Positions 1-11,600 of a stretch of 64,000 bases of DNA are shown here, one piece after another; within the stretch, counting starts at the first letter, position 1, and each line of letters opens with the position of its first letter. The notes below the pieces were generated by a model, which was given only the letters and a program-made list of their open reading frames with translations, was not told the DNA's origin and did not search any database. This DNA comes from Nageia nagi (lineage: Eukaryota > Pinophyta), in NCBI GenBank assembly GCA_050084985.1, contig JBITNC010000001.1:64418001-64482000 (forward strand). Direction: 5' to 3'. Both the position numbers and the translations under genes were made by a program.

Positions 1-515
1 AGGACCTAATAGAGGTTCAGAAGCATAGCAATATAATCCTCATCTTGTAAAAGTTGGGGATGCTTTTAAGTGTGAGGAGTAAATCCTATGCCAATCAGGC
101 ATCTCTGCAAATAACAATCTCTCTTCGTCAATAAGGCATCCTTGCAAGTAATGATATTTGGTCCATCAATAAGGCCTTTGACTCCTTGCTAGCCCCACAT
201 CAACGTCCTTTGGAATTTTAGAACTTTAGGATCAAGTTTGCACTATTCCTTTCGAATATGGGGCTATACATCAGATAAAAATCTTGAAGTGTCTACCATT
301 CAGATTGCATCAACTCTTCTTTTCCTCCTTGATGATATTTTTAATACTTTGGTGAGTGTTTTCTTAACAATAAAACACAATCAAGGCCTCAGCTCGCAAC
401 TTCAAGTCTAGGGCATGAGTATGAGGCATACATATAGTTCTTAATAAGCATCTAGATTTTCTCATTTCCCACTTCATTTTCCTGAGAAAGAAAGAAAATA
501 TATTAATGTCCATGG
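1..515. other. non-coding stretch, no gene seen
   Basis: No convincing reading frame, RNA gene or transposon domain is visible. The stretch is AT-rich and ends where copia reverse-transcriptase similarity begins abruptly at about 520. It may be older sequence into which a 5'-truncated copia copy was placed. No target duplication could be checked because the left end of that copy has no recognisable terminus. Confidence 0.5.
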
Positions 516-1434
516 GTGATCAAAAATAGGTCAATGGGACAAATGATGGCTGAATTTGAAATGAAGGATCTTGTTTTGATGAGCTACTTCCTTGGAATCA
601 AAGTACATCAAACTAGTGAAGAGATTTTTGTGTTTCAAACCAAATATGCACTTGATTTGTTGAAGAGATTTGGGATGGAGCATGCAAACCAGTTCTAACT
701 CCCATAGCCCATGGAGAGCACCTTTGCAAGGAGGATGGAGCACCAAAGACAAACAAAAAGGAGTTTAGAAGCATAGTAGGTAGTCTCACGTTTTTGACAA
801 ATACTAGACCAGATTTGCAATCTGGTGTTTCTTGGGTTGCAAGATACATGAGTGATCCATCCATTGTTCATCTCAAGGCTGCAAAAAGATTGCTCAGATA
901 TGTGAAAGAAACATTCAATTTTGGAATCCATTATTCATGTTCTTCCAAGATCAAACTCACAGGTTTCAGTGATAGTGATTGGGGAAGTGATTTGGATGAT
1001 AGGAAAAGTACTAGTGGCAATTGCTTCTCTCTTGGTTCAGGTTTCGTAACATGGAGCTCCAGAAAACAATCAGTTGTTGCTCTTTCAAGTACTGAAGCTG
1101 AGTATGTAGCATTGACAGGTGCCTCAGCACAAGCTTTATGGTTCAAGAAAGTGTTGAAGGAGATTGGAGAGGAGCAAAGAGGACCTACTTTGATTTTCTG
1201 TGATAACCAAAGTGCCATTAAGTTGGCACAAAACCCTATCCATCATTCCTTTACTAAGCACTTTGATATGAAGACACATTTCATCAGGGATTTGGTGGAA
1301 AGTGGAGAAGTTGTATTGAGGTTTTGTCCAACCCAAGACCAAGTAGCTGACATCTTTACAAAAGCAGTTGCTAAGCCTCAATTTTTGCTGCTAAGAGACT
1401 TGATTGTGAGCCCTCTTATCAGCAAGGGGGATTT
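516..1434 (+). pseudogene. Ty1/copia pol remnant: end of reverse transcriptase plus RNase H
   Basis: The first part (516-698) matches the distal copia RT, with the block MMAEFEMKDL followed by SYFLGIKV. A one-base shift near 680 moves the reading to another frame, which continues through the connection segment (RYMSDPS) into RNase H. RNase H landmarks are visible: GFSDSDWGSD, STEAEYVAL, FCDNQSAIKLA, KHFDMKTHFIRD and the C-terminal QVADIFTKA. The frame stays open to the TAA at 1439-1441. Gag, protease, integrase and the front of RT are missing, so this is a 5'-truncated, frameshifted copy. It lies upstream of the first visible lipase exon, probably in an intron or the 5' flank of that gene (inference). 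Confidence 0.9.
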
Positions 1435-1860
1435 TGAATAATATTAAATTGAAATATAATGTTGAAGACTCCCAAAATGAGCATAAATGAAGAAAATAAT
1501 ATTTTTCCTAGTTTTGATAGACAGTGGGACAGTCGATGGATGGAGGTCTTAAACTTGTCCAAATGAGCTCATATATAGAGGGTAGATAGCACACTTCACA
1601 AGCTTTCCAGCAGTTCAAAAACCAAGTGAAATAGAGCTATAAATCAAAAGTTACATTCTCTACAAAATGACTGGTTTTTTAGGGCCTGCATACACGGATT
1701 TTGTTTTTTAAAGTCTGTCTTTTGGTTTTTTCATTTAGTTATTCAGTTGTATGAAGTAGTTGGAAGGTCAGGGGATTATTCATCACCATTTTCATGGGTT
1801 CACCTGAACTCCATACTTGTATATATTCATTCTATGCATCGTACTGGATTGGATTGGTAA
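1421..1860 (+). mobile_element. polypurine tract and probable 3' LTR of the copia remnant
   Basis: A purine tract (AGCAAGGGGGA, 1421-1431) at the end of pol is followed by TG at 1435, the expected layout of a copia 3' LTR. A TATA-like CATATATAGAGG lies near 1570. The LTR end is not recognisable because there is no second copy in the window, so the right boundary is a guess. Confidence 0.4.
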
Positions 1861-1869
1861 TAATCAAGA

Positions 1870-2430
1870 ATTCCAAAGTTCAATGACTTGGATATGGATA
1901 GTACAATTGCAAAGTTGATATTATTGGTTTGTATAGGGCATTTAATGAATATTTGATAACCTGCCGTGTGTGGGTTCTTCATGTTTCTCCTCTTAAACAT
2001 ATTTAGTGCAGAGTCCTATTGGCCGTCCATAGCACTATTTTCTGTTATTGCTAGTTTATATTGTGTCCTAGATCGAATTAGCATTTTTTTTCTTCCTATG
2101 GTCCTTGGTCACAGTGTGCATGAGGACAGTATCAATTCTCAACACTCAAGATTTTTGGGTGACTGCATGTTCTTAAGAGTGTCAGCTAGATGGGAATTTG
2201 TCTGTTTGCATCTATCCAAGTTTCAACTAGAGTAAATGTGAGTGATGGTAATAAGATGGAAGAGTGCATGTTAATGCCTGACTGAAGATTTTTTATTCGA
2301 GTTGTTGTCTAAGAATATGTCTACATCTATATCTCTTTTTAATCTACAAAACATAACTTAAATAACATTAGCAAGGGTTACTGTTGGCTATTATATTTAT
2401 ATTATATTGTAATTTTATGGTTGGTTTTAG
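1870..2430. other. intronic or upstream sequence before the first visible lipase exon
   Basis: AT-rich sequence with an open frame at 1966-2235 that resembles no family I know and is hydrophobic by composition only. The last bases form a polypyrimidine-rich acceptor (TTGGTTTTAG, 2421-2430) for the exon starting at 2431. Because that exon opens with the last two bases of a split codon, at least one more coding exon must lie upstream. Confidence 0.6.
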
Positions 2431-2630
2431 GTAATGCTGAAAACGGACCTGGTCCTGCAAGCACTCGTTCTCTTGTAGAAATTGCGACAAGTTTGCATCG
2501 GAGTACTATTGAAATGCAAGAATGGAGCCTAGGGGATCTTACTTTGGGTCTTTATCTTCTTTCTCTTCGCCACACTTCTGAGATGGCAGTTGATAACATC
2601 AAGGGTGAACAAATCTTTTCTGACTATGTG
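2431..2630 (+). CDS. lipase gene, first visible exon
   Basis: Acceptor TTTTAG ends at 2430 and donor GTAATG starts at 2631. The exon begins with two bases completing a split codon and ends in phase 0. It encodes the region before the hydrolase core, including [12 protein letters not shown] and [14 protein letters not shown], which resembles the segment preceding the lipase core in plant DAGL-like proteins. The last residues (SDYV) join directly to VQDLIYH of the exon 17 kb downstream, which is the expected family continuity. Confidence 0.85.
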
Positions 2631-5600
2631 GTAATGACGTGTTTAAATTCTAGTTTTATGTTACTGTGAAAAGAATCATAAGTTCACCACTATTTTTTAA
2701 TAATAGTAGTTTGGATTCATGTGGTTGGGAGCATATCGTTCAGTGCAATTTTTACTGTAACATCATCCAAAGACATCCTGAGCTATCTTGTTTGATTTCT
2801 GATAGCATCTTTGTTTTATGCATAAAAATTATTGTCGTGGACCCATCCGGAAGATTTTATGAGGTGAATGTTAGGTTCTAGATGCCATTGTTGAGCTCTA
2901 GTTGCAGGTCATTGGCACTGCAGGATGTGAGATAGATGTTGGTGCTAGACTCTAGAGTCTAAACCATCAATGCAGTGTGACAAGATCTTAATAAGGTATA
3001 CTGGAATGACTTACCAACTGGAAGGGATGATTTTACTATGTCACTTCAGTTCTTCATTGGGCGGATTCCCTTGAATACAGGCTAATGCCTGTTGGAATCC
3101 AACAGTGTTTTGTTTGATACAACAGGCTTCACAGTCAGGGCAGTCTAAATGAAGGCCAAGGGGGGGACAACAGCGTGGGTACTTCTTGGAGAACTCATTA
3201 GGCTTTTAGGGTGCTTCTCAACCCATCATGTCTAGTGCCAAGATGAGGAAAATGTCAGTAAATCATCCTTCTACTTAAGTTCACTAGGATAATAGGAGAT
3301 TCTCTTATTTTGTTTTCTTTCTTGTTGACTGGAAGTGAAGACTGTTAGATGTCTTCCTTGTTGATTGGAAGTTAAGACTGTTAGATGAGTTTTGCCCTCA
3401 TCCCATGACCTTACCTATATAAGCAAGGTTTGTACATTGTGTGATCAATGAAATTGCTCTCTCTATTTCTCTACATGGTATCAAAGCAGGTTTGTTGAGA
3501 GCATTCATTCCATCTAGGAAGACGTGTTTGTGTTTTGAAACTGTTGTTTGAAAGACTTCCTCCTAGATCTGTCCAAGATCTACCATTTTGTGTTGATTCG
3601 AATTTTTGTTTGGGCTTAGATGGACATGTTTGTGTTTTGAAGCTCCTTGTTTGAAACGTGGTCCTTGCATCTGGCTCATTTATACCAGATCTGTCATTTT
3701 TTGGACATATCTGTTTTTTTTTTGTTTTGAGCCTTTTTTGTGGCTTGTGGAGGTTGAGTTCAAGTGTTTAGGGTTTCATATCTATGTTTTTGACAAATCT
3801 GGTTTGTGTTGTGTTGGGTACATGAGATCTTGTGTGGATTTGCTTGTGTTTGCATCACGCATCTTGTCATACAACTCGTTTCCTCTTTCGACTCTCTTAC
3901 AGATCTACATACCATTGGATCATTGGACTATTGCTACTAGGTGTTGCATATGGTGTTTGGCCTCAACCTCTCTCTCTGCAACACCACTCACCGACAAAAG
4001 TGATCGCCATCTCTCATAATAGGGCATGCAATGCAAAGCTAAAGGAGTTGAAGATTGTGAGTAGGCTCCTCTTGTGCCTTCCTACTCCTTGTTGCTTGTT
4101 ACAATAGTTTGTCTTCTAGAAACTAGTGCATGGAGGTTATGGGCATGTCTGGTTGCTCATAGCGAATAAGGCAATGGTTTCTTTCTATTGCACATTGCTT
4201 ATTGCTCCCCTACTAGACGCGCCTTGTAGTGCACCTCGCTTAACTAATTCCTTTTAACACATAAAAACTAGGACATTTTCTTTTATATACATGAAACACC
4301 CGACATAACATTTTCATGGATATTGAACGATCCACATGAGCTTCATATTGCTGGCTAGACGACACTCAAGTGGGTTAGGTTAATCACTTCCTTGGGTTGA
4401 TCAACCCCTTCCGTTTTCTAGAGTTCACCTTCCTAGCTCCTCCTTGTTAGGATGGACGCCTAATTGTGGTTCCTCCATTATTAACCGCATCACCTATAGT
4501 AAATCATTTGATCACAACGTTCGGGTTTAGTTTCATCTTGGGGCCCATATCATCCAAGATGGCGCTAATCCTATAATGTGCCAAATAAAATATATAAACC
4601 CTAGCTATTAATTTCACAACTACAAATGCAAAATTACTCAGGAAAATATATATGAGACCCAGAAAACTCCACACATATATTTTATTGAATCACAAAATCA
4701 TGGGACAACACAAGATCAAGCCTCCTATAGGCCAACGTCACCCTTCTAGGGTTACAAGAGGCTGAAACACACCAAAACATTGCTAAACTATGATGCCACA
4801 AATAGCATGCTGCTATCAAGCGACTCTTTTACATTGCCAAAGGCTGAAATTGTCCAAATCACACTGCACATTGAAACCCTAGCTATTAACTCCATTGAAG
4901 CTCTGTAGCAAACCCTAGGTAGATTTGCCTCCCAAATCCAATCAAATAGCAAGGGCCATCACATGTCTATCTGATTAGGACTTCTTGAAGAGAAGGATCA
5001 TCGCCATTCCTCAGAAAGAATGAGCAAGTATCAACCTTGTCTCAATGGAACCCTTGAAGGAATCCAAAATGACATAATAACAAATGAAATAATATCCCAA
5101 ACGTGTGAAGCTAGGCTCCTTATATAGCCCCAACATTATAATTTTGTATTGAATGGGGTCCACAACTTAAGCTCCATAAAGTCACTTAATAAAAATAAAA
5201 TATAACATCATAAACTAATGTAAGGGTCCTAGCCACATTGTCTCCCCTTGCAAAAGTCCTTAGGAACATTTTAAGTGTTCCAAACTCATTTTTAAAAATA
5301 AAAACTGGGGACATTACAAGTCCTCCCTCCTCAAAATAGCTTGTCCTCAAGCAATTGCAATGCTGGATGAGCAAGTATTTCTTCTCCTTCCCATGTTGCA
5401 TCTTCTAAAGGCAAATTTTTCCATTTGATCAAGTATTCTTGTATTATTCTTTTCCTCACCCTTATCTCCCTGAATTCCAAAATTGTTTCTGGTTCAAGGA
5501 TTAGGTTTCCCTTCATCATCTTAAGGAGGTAAATCGGAAGAAGGCTGAATATGTTGTCCCAATGCCTTTTTGAGGCATGAAACATGAAATACATTATGAA

Positions 5601-8600
5601 TCCTGCTGTTCTTTGGAAGCTCAAGTGCATATGCTACTTCTCCAACCTTGCGCAACACCTTATATAGGCCATAGAATTTGGGTCTCAACTTCTCCACACG
5701 ACTATGGGACATTTGTTTGTAGGGCTGCAATCTAACATACACCATGTCCCCTACGTCAAATTGGCGTTCACTCCTTTGCTGGTTTGTGTATTTTTTTTGC
5801 TGTGTGTGTGCCATTTGAATGTTGTCCTTGAGTGCTTCCATGATATCCTGGTGTTCTTCAATGAAATCTTTCGCTTTGGGCACCCTACTATCACTCAACA
5901 ACAAATCCACAAGGTTAGGAGCATCATATCCATAGAGTGCTTTGAGAGGAGACATCTTAATTGACATGTGATATGCTGAATTGTAACAGAATCCTCCCAA
6001 GTGCAGCCATTTAATCCATGCGTTTTGCTGTCCTGAAACGTAATTTCTAAGGTACCTTTCCACCCACTTATTTACTATTTCAGTTTGTCCATCTGCTTGT
6101 GGATGATAGCTGGTACTTGGAGTCAAAATAGTACCGCACAACTTGAATAATTCCTGCTAAAACATGCTTAAAAACCTACTATCCCTATCACTCACTATAG
6201 TCTTTGGTAATCCATGCGATTTGAACACTTCTTTGAAGAACAGGTCAGCGATTTTTATGGCTGTATATGACACTGAGATGGCATAGAAATCTGCAAATTT
6301 TGTTAACCTGTCCACCACAACAAATATGCAATCCTTACCTTGCACTTTTGGAAGTCCAGTAATAAAATCCATAGATATACTCTCCCAGTTTTGGCTTGGA
6401 ATTGGTAGGGGCTGGAGTAGACCAGCTGGCAAAACATTCTCACTCTTATTTTCATGGCACACATCACATTCCCTCACATGTTTCAAAGCATCATCCTTCA
6501 ATCCCTTCCATGTAAACTTCTCACGAACCTGTCTATATGTTTTGAAAAAGCCCAGATGTCCTACCATGGGTGCATCATGCATGGAATGAATCAATTTCTC
6601 TTTCAGCCGTGAATTTGGCACCAAATAGACCCTGTTTTTATAAAAAATCAGTCCCTGTTGTACGCTGTACTTGTCATTCTGTATGCTGCCCTCAAGCAAT
6701 TTTGATTCCCAATCATCCTTGGCATATTCCGCCATTATCGCAGCCTTCCAATTTGCTGTTATACCTGAGATAGCACAAAATTGTGGCATTCTGGACAACG
6801 CATCAGCAGCTGCATTCTTTTTTCCCTTTTACAAATTCAATATCAAAATCATAGGATTGCAAATTTGTAACCCATTTTTGGTGCCTCTCATTCAAATCTC
6901 GCTGTCCAAGAAAATATATTAAACTGTTATGATCAGTTCTAATCACAAATTTACCACATACCAAGTATTGTTTGAACTTTGACAGTGCATGCATGATTGC
7001 CAACATTTCCTTCTCATAGATACTGAAGCATCCCTTTTGCATTAAAATTGCCCCAACACCTACACCTGAAGCATCACAATCAATGGTGTAAGTCAATGAA
7101 AAATCAGGAATAGCAAGTAGGGGAGTAGAAGTCATCACTTCCTTTAGCATATCAAATCCATGTTTTGCCTCTTGTGTCCATGTGAAAGCTCCTTTTTTTG
7201 TTAACTCTGGGAGAGGGGCTGCCAATGATGAAAAGCCCTTAATGAAACGTCTATAATAACTGCAAAGACCCAAAAATCCTCTCAATTGAGTGAAAGTCGT
7301 GGGAGGTGGCCAATTTTGTATTGCTACAATTTTCTCTTTATCAACTTGCACTCCTTCATGGCTGATTATGTGCCCCAAATATAAAATTTTTGTCCTAGCA
7401 AAGTCACACTTTGATTTTTTTGCAAAAAATTACTGCCGTTCAAGAATTCCCAACACAATATCCAAATGTTGCAAATGTTCATCCCAATTTTTGCTGTAAA
7501 CCAATATATCATCAAAGAATACAAGTACAAACCTTCTTAGATACTTGTCAAATATCTGATTCATCGAAGTGGCTGGAGCGTTTGTTAGACCAAAAGGCAT
7601 AACAAGAAATTCATAGTGACCACAATGGCAACGAAAGGCTGTTTTTGGTATGTCTTCCTTCCTTATTCTGATTTGGTGATAACCTGATTTCAAATCAATC
7701 TTGGAGAAATACTTGGCACCACATAACTCATCAATTAATTCATCCACCCTAGGAATTGGATATTTGTTTTTTATTGTCTTCTTGTTAAGAGCTCTATAGT
7801 CAATGCACATGCGCATGCTACCCTCCTTTTTCACCAATACAACTGATGATGCAAAAGGACTACTACTTGGACAAATATGGCCACTATCCAAAAGCTCTTT
7901 AATTATTTTCTCTATCTCATCCTTAAAAACCTTTGGATGCCTATATGGATTTATGACAATGGGCTCTGTTCTCGTTTCTAGCTCTATAACATGTTGGAAT
8001 CCTCTACTAGGTGGCAATCCTTTAGGGAGATCATCAAACACTCTTTTATGCTTGTGTAAAACAGCTTGAATTTGAAGGTGTTTACCAATAGATTTGCTAC
8101 CTTGTGTGGTGAATATTCCAGCAGCCCATAATATGTCCCATTTGCCAATGATGCGTCCCATACTCTTGGCTGAAACTTGCATGATTTTACACTCCTTTTC
8201 AGGTGCATTGTCTCTAATTCCATGCAGCACTATGTCACGTCCATTTGCTTGGAATTTCAGCTCCAAGGTTTGATAATTTGTAGTGTGATCGCCAAGTGTC
8301 CATAGCCATTGCACTCCCAAAACTAATGGTGGTGTTCCTCCCACTGGAAACACAAAGAAATCATCAACAACTGTGTAATCTTTAAATCTGACCTCTAATT
8401 TCCTTACCATCTTGTTGCATGGCACAATGTCACCATTCTTTCCCATCACAACATTGAAACCTCCAAATGGTTCAGCTTTCAATTTTAACCTGCCTACAAA
8501 TATCTCATCCACAAAATTGTGAGTAGCATCTCCATCTATGAGCACAATCACTTTCTCTCCAACTGCTTCACCCGACACTTTGATTGACCTAAATTTGTTC

Positions 8601-11600
8601 ATGCCTCCCAAGGTAGCTAACGCTCCCTCATGGCCACTTGCATCTTGCTTTTGGTCCTCTGGATCTTTGTCATCAGAAGATACATACTCATTGTCTGATT
8701 CTTCTCCTTCAGAAATCACCTCAATGTAGTGGATTTGACCCTTTCCTTGACACCTATGTCCTGGAACCCATGGTGGCCTGCATGTTAAACATAATTTTTT
8801 TCTCCTAAACTCATTGCGCTCCTCCCAATTCCCTTTAGAAGCTGATGCAGGGATTTTTGATGCTTGCGCAGGTGGTCTAGGTGTTGAAATTTTTGAGTAT
8901 TGCCTCTGGAATGGTTGTTTGCCAGGCAAATTGTTGGCTAAGTATTTGGGACGAGGTGGTAACACTGATTCCAAATCGAGTGCTCTTTTGATTGCGTCTT
9001 CCAAACTAGAAGGCTCAAATGCTTTCACTAAACCCCTCAACGGCTCTAACAATCCATCAATGAATAAAAATGTCACCCTCTTGGTTGAGATATTCTGCAC
9101 TTGAATGACAATCTTCTCAAAATCCTCAATATACTCATTCAGTGATGACGTTTGCTTGAGTGTTGCTAATTCTTTGAAATATTCTTCAACATCTTTTTGA
9201 TCAAACCTGTTGAAAACCCTTTGACAAAATTCCTCAAACGTAGTGATTTGCCCATGGCCTTGTGTAATGAGGATGTGATGCCACCAATCATAAGCTTTGC
9301 CTTCTAAACTCAAAGTAGCTACCTGAATTGCATCCTCCTCAGGCATGGGATCAAGAACAAAATAAATCTGGAGTTTTTGTAGCCATGCCCTGGCTAACAA
9401 ACTGTCATTGCCATTGAATGTTGGCACTTGCATTTTCTGCTGTAGTTTTTTCTTCTCTCCCATGCTAGAGCTTGTAACCTTCTTTCCAGGGATTTGTAAA
9501 TACTGCTGAAAATTAACTGCTGTTCAAAAAGTTTCAGGTTTCTCCATATATTCTGCAAAACGTGTCTCCAAGTCATCCTGAATCTGCTCCTCTTGTTGCT
9601 GTGAGGTGAACATAGGCTTGGGCGGCTTGGGTAGGGAATTTGATGAGCTTCTTGTAGATCTATCATTCCCCCCATTAACCTGCGTTGCTCCCCTATGGGA
9701 TGTTTCACCCTCATGCATGGCGCTAGGCCTAGGGTAATTCCTCATTGTCATCTACTTTAAATAGTTCATAGTCTCAGTCTGTGTCACTGCCATTTGAGTC
9801 AATACTTGGAGGAGATCATCAAATTTCCTTTCAGATTCATCTTGGGGATTTGGTCCTTGTCCCTCTCTTGCCATATCTGCTAAATTTAGCCTTTTCCTCA
9901 AGTGCAGCCTCTTCTGGATTAAAATTCACCTTATTCGTCCTGGTGTAATATTTATGGGTAGGTTGCATGAAGAGATCAAACCACTGTTTTCTTCCCTCAC
10001 TAGTTTCCCTTTGATTGAGTGTTGCAAACAAGACTAAAATAGGACTGGAATGGGTTGCCCGCGCTGTGTTACACCAAAATGCTCTTAGAGCATGACATTC
10101 TCCTCATAAGGGAAAAAATCCAAGCGAAACGTTACTAATCTGCTGTTCGTGACACAGGTACAGCTGTTAAAATATCCAAATCTTCCCTCTAGAAAGTTTT
10201 AAATATGACCAACACTAGGGTAATGAGCTGGATGAATTCTTGCTGGACTGAGAATGGTGCAATACCAACAGATAGACTCCAAGAAGCCCACAAATCAGAT
10301 CTGAAGTGGTTCTAAATTAAAACTGAAATGAGCAGGTTCACTACGCTGTGATCTCCATTGGACAGTGGAATATTGGGCTCAAAAAGCAGATCTGAAGTGT
10401 AAAGCACAAACCCAGCTCCCTCAGATCACAACGTCCCTTCCTTGGAGATGTATGGTCTCAAAAGGGGTAAAATCAACCCAATTGATGCCATGAACTCTCC
10501 TCAGCTGAAGCTATATGGTAATTAGTGCAGATTTGATCCAAATGCTCAAATGCAGGCCAAAAATATAGATCAGACCTCTAATGCCCCCTAGAAACCCAAC
10601 AAACTCTCCAAACTGATAGATCAAGTTTGCATGCACTGAGACCTATTAGATCTGATGGATCTTCCCACAAGATGGCAAGATCTAGGCTCTGATACCACTT
10701 ATAATGTGCCAAATAAAATATATAAACCCTAGCTATTAATTTCACAACTACAAATGCAAATTACTCAGGAAATTATATATGAGACCCAAAAAACTCACAC
10801 ATATATTTTATTGAATCACAAAATCATGGGGCAACACAAGATCAATGTCACCCTTCTAGGGTTACAAGAGGCTGAAACACACCAAAGCATTGCTAAACTA
10901 TGATGTCACAAATAGCATGCTGCTATCCACTGACTCTTCTACATTGCCAAAGGCTGAAATTGTCCAAATCACACTGCACATTGAAACCCTAGCTGCTAAC
11001 TCCATTGAATCTCTATAGCAAACCCTAGGTAGATTTGCCTTCCAAATCCAATCAAATAGCAAGGGCCATCCATTGTCTATCTGATTAGGACTTCCTGAAG
11101 AGAGGGATCATCGCCATTCCGCATAAAGAATGAGCAAGGATCAGCCTTGTCTCAATGGAATCCTGGAAGGAATCCAAAATGACATAATAACAAATGAGAT
11201 AATATCCCAAATGTGTGAAGCCATGCTCCTTATATAGCCCCATTGTTATAATTTTGCATTGAATGAGGTCCACAACTTAAGCTCCATAAAGTCACTTAAT
11301 AAAAATAAAAATATAACATCATAAACTAATGTAAGGGTCCTAGCCACATTGTCTCCCACTTGCATAAGTCCTTAGGAACATTTTAAGTGTTCCAAATTCA
11401 TTTTTAAAAGTCCTTAGGAACATTTTAAGTGTTCCAAATTCATTTTTAAGAATAAAAACTGGGGACATTACAAATCCAAAGATTATTTAACATCATCCGA
11501 TAAATAACTGTCCACTAAACCATGGGTAAAACGTATTGCTCCAGGAACAGTTGTCATGTCCACCCACATACCGTGAGTCACATACTGTGAAGAGATGACT

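Larger units (their letters stand above)
4572..11472 (-). mobile_element. full-length Ty3/gypsy chromovirus, decayed
   Basis: A complete minus-strand LTR retrotransposon of 6.9 kb: 5' LTR 10700-11472, primer site 10686-10697, gag-pol, chromodomain, polypurine tract (~5320-5335), 3' LTR 4572-5318. Target duplication AATCC is seen at 4567-4571 and 11473-11477. The minus-strand LTR begins TGTAATGTCCCC and ends CACATTATA, so its 3' end is not the usual CA. Pol order is protease, RT, RNase H, integrase, chromodomain, which places it among chromoviruses. Several in-frame stops and at least two frameshifts make it non-autonomous. It is antisense to the host gene. Confidence 0.95.
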
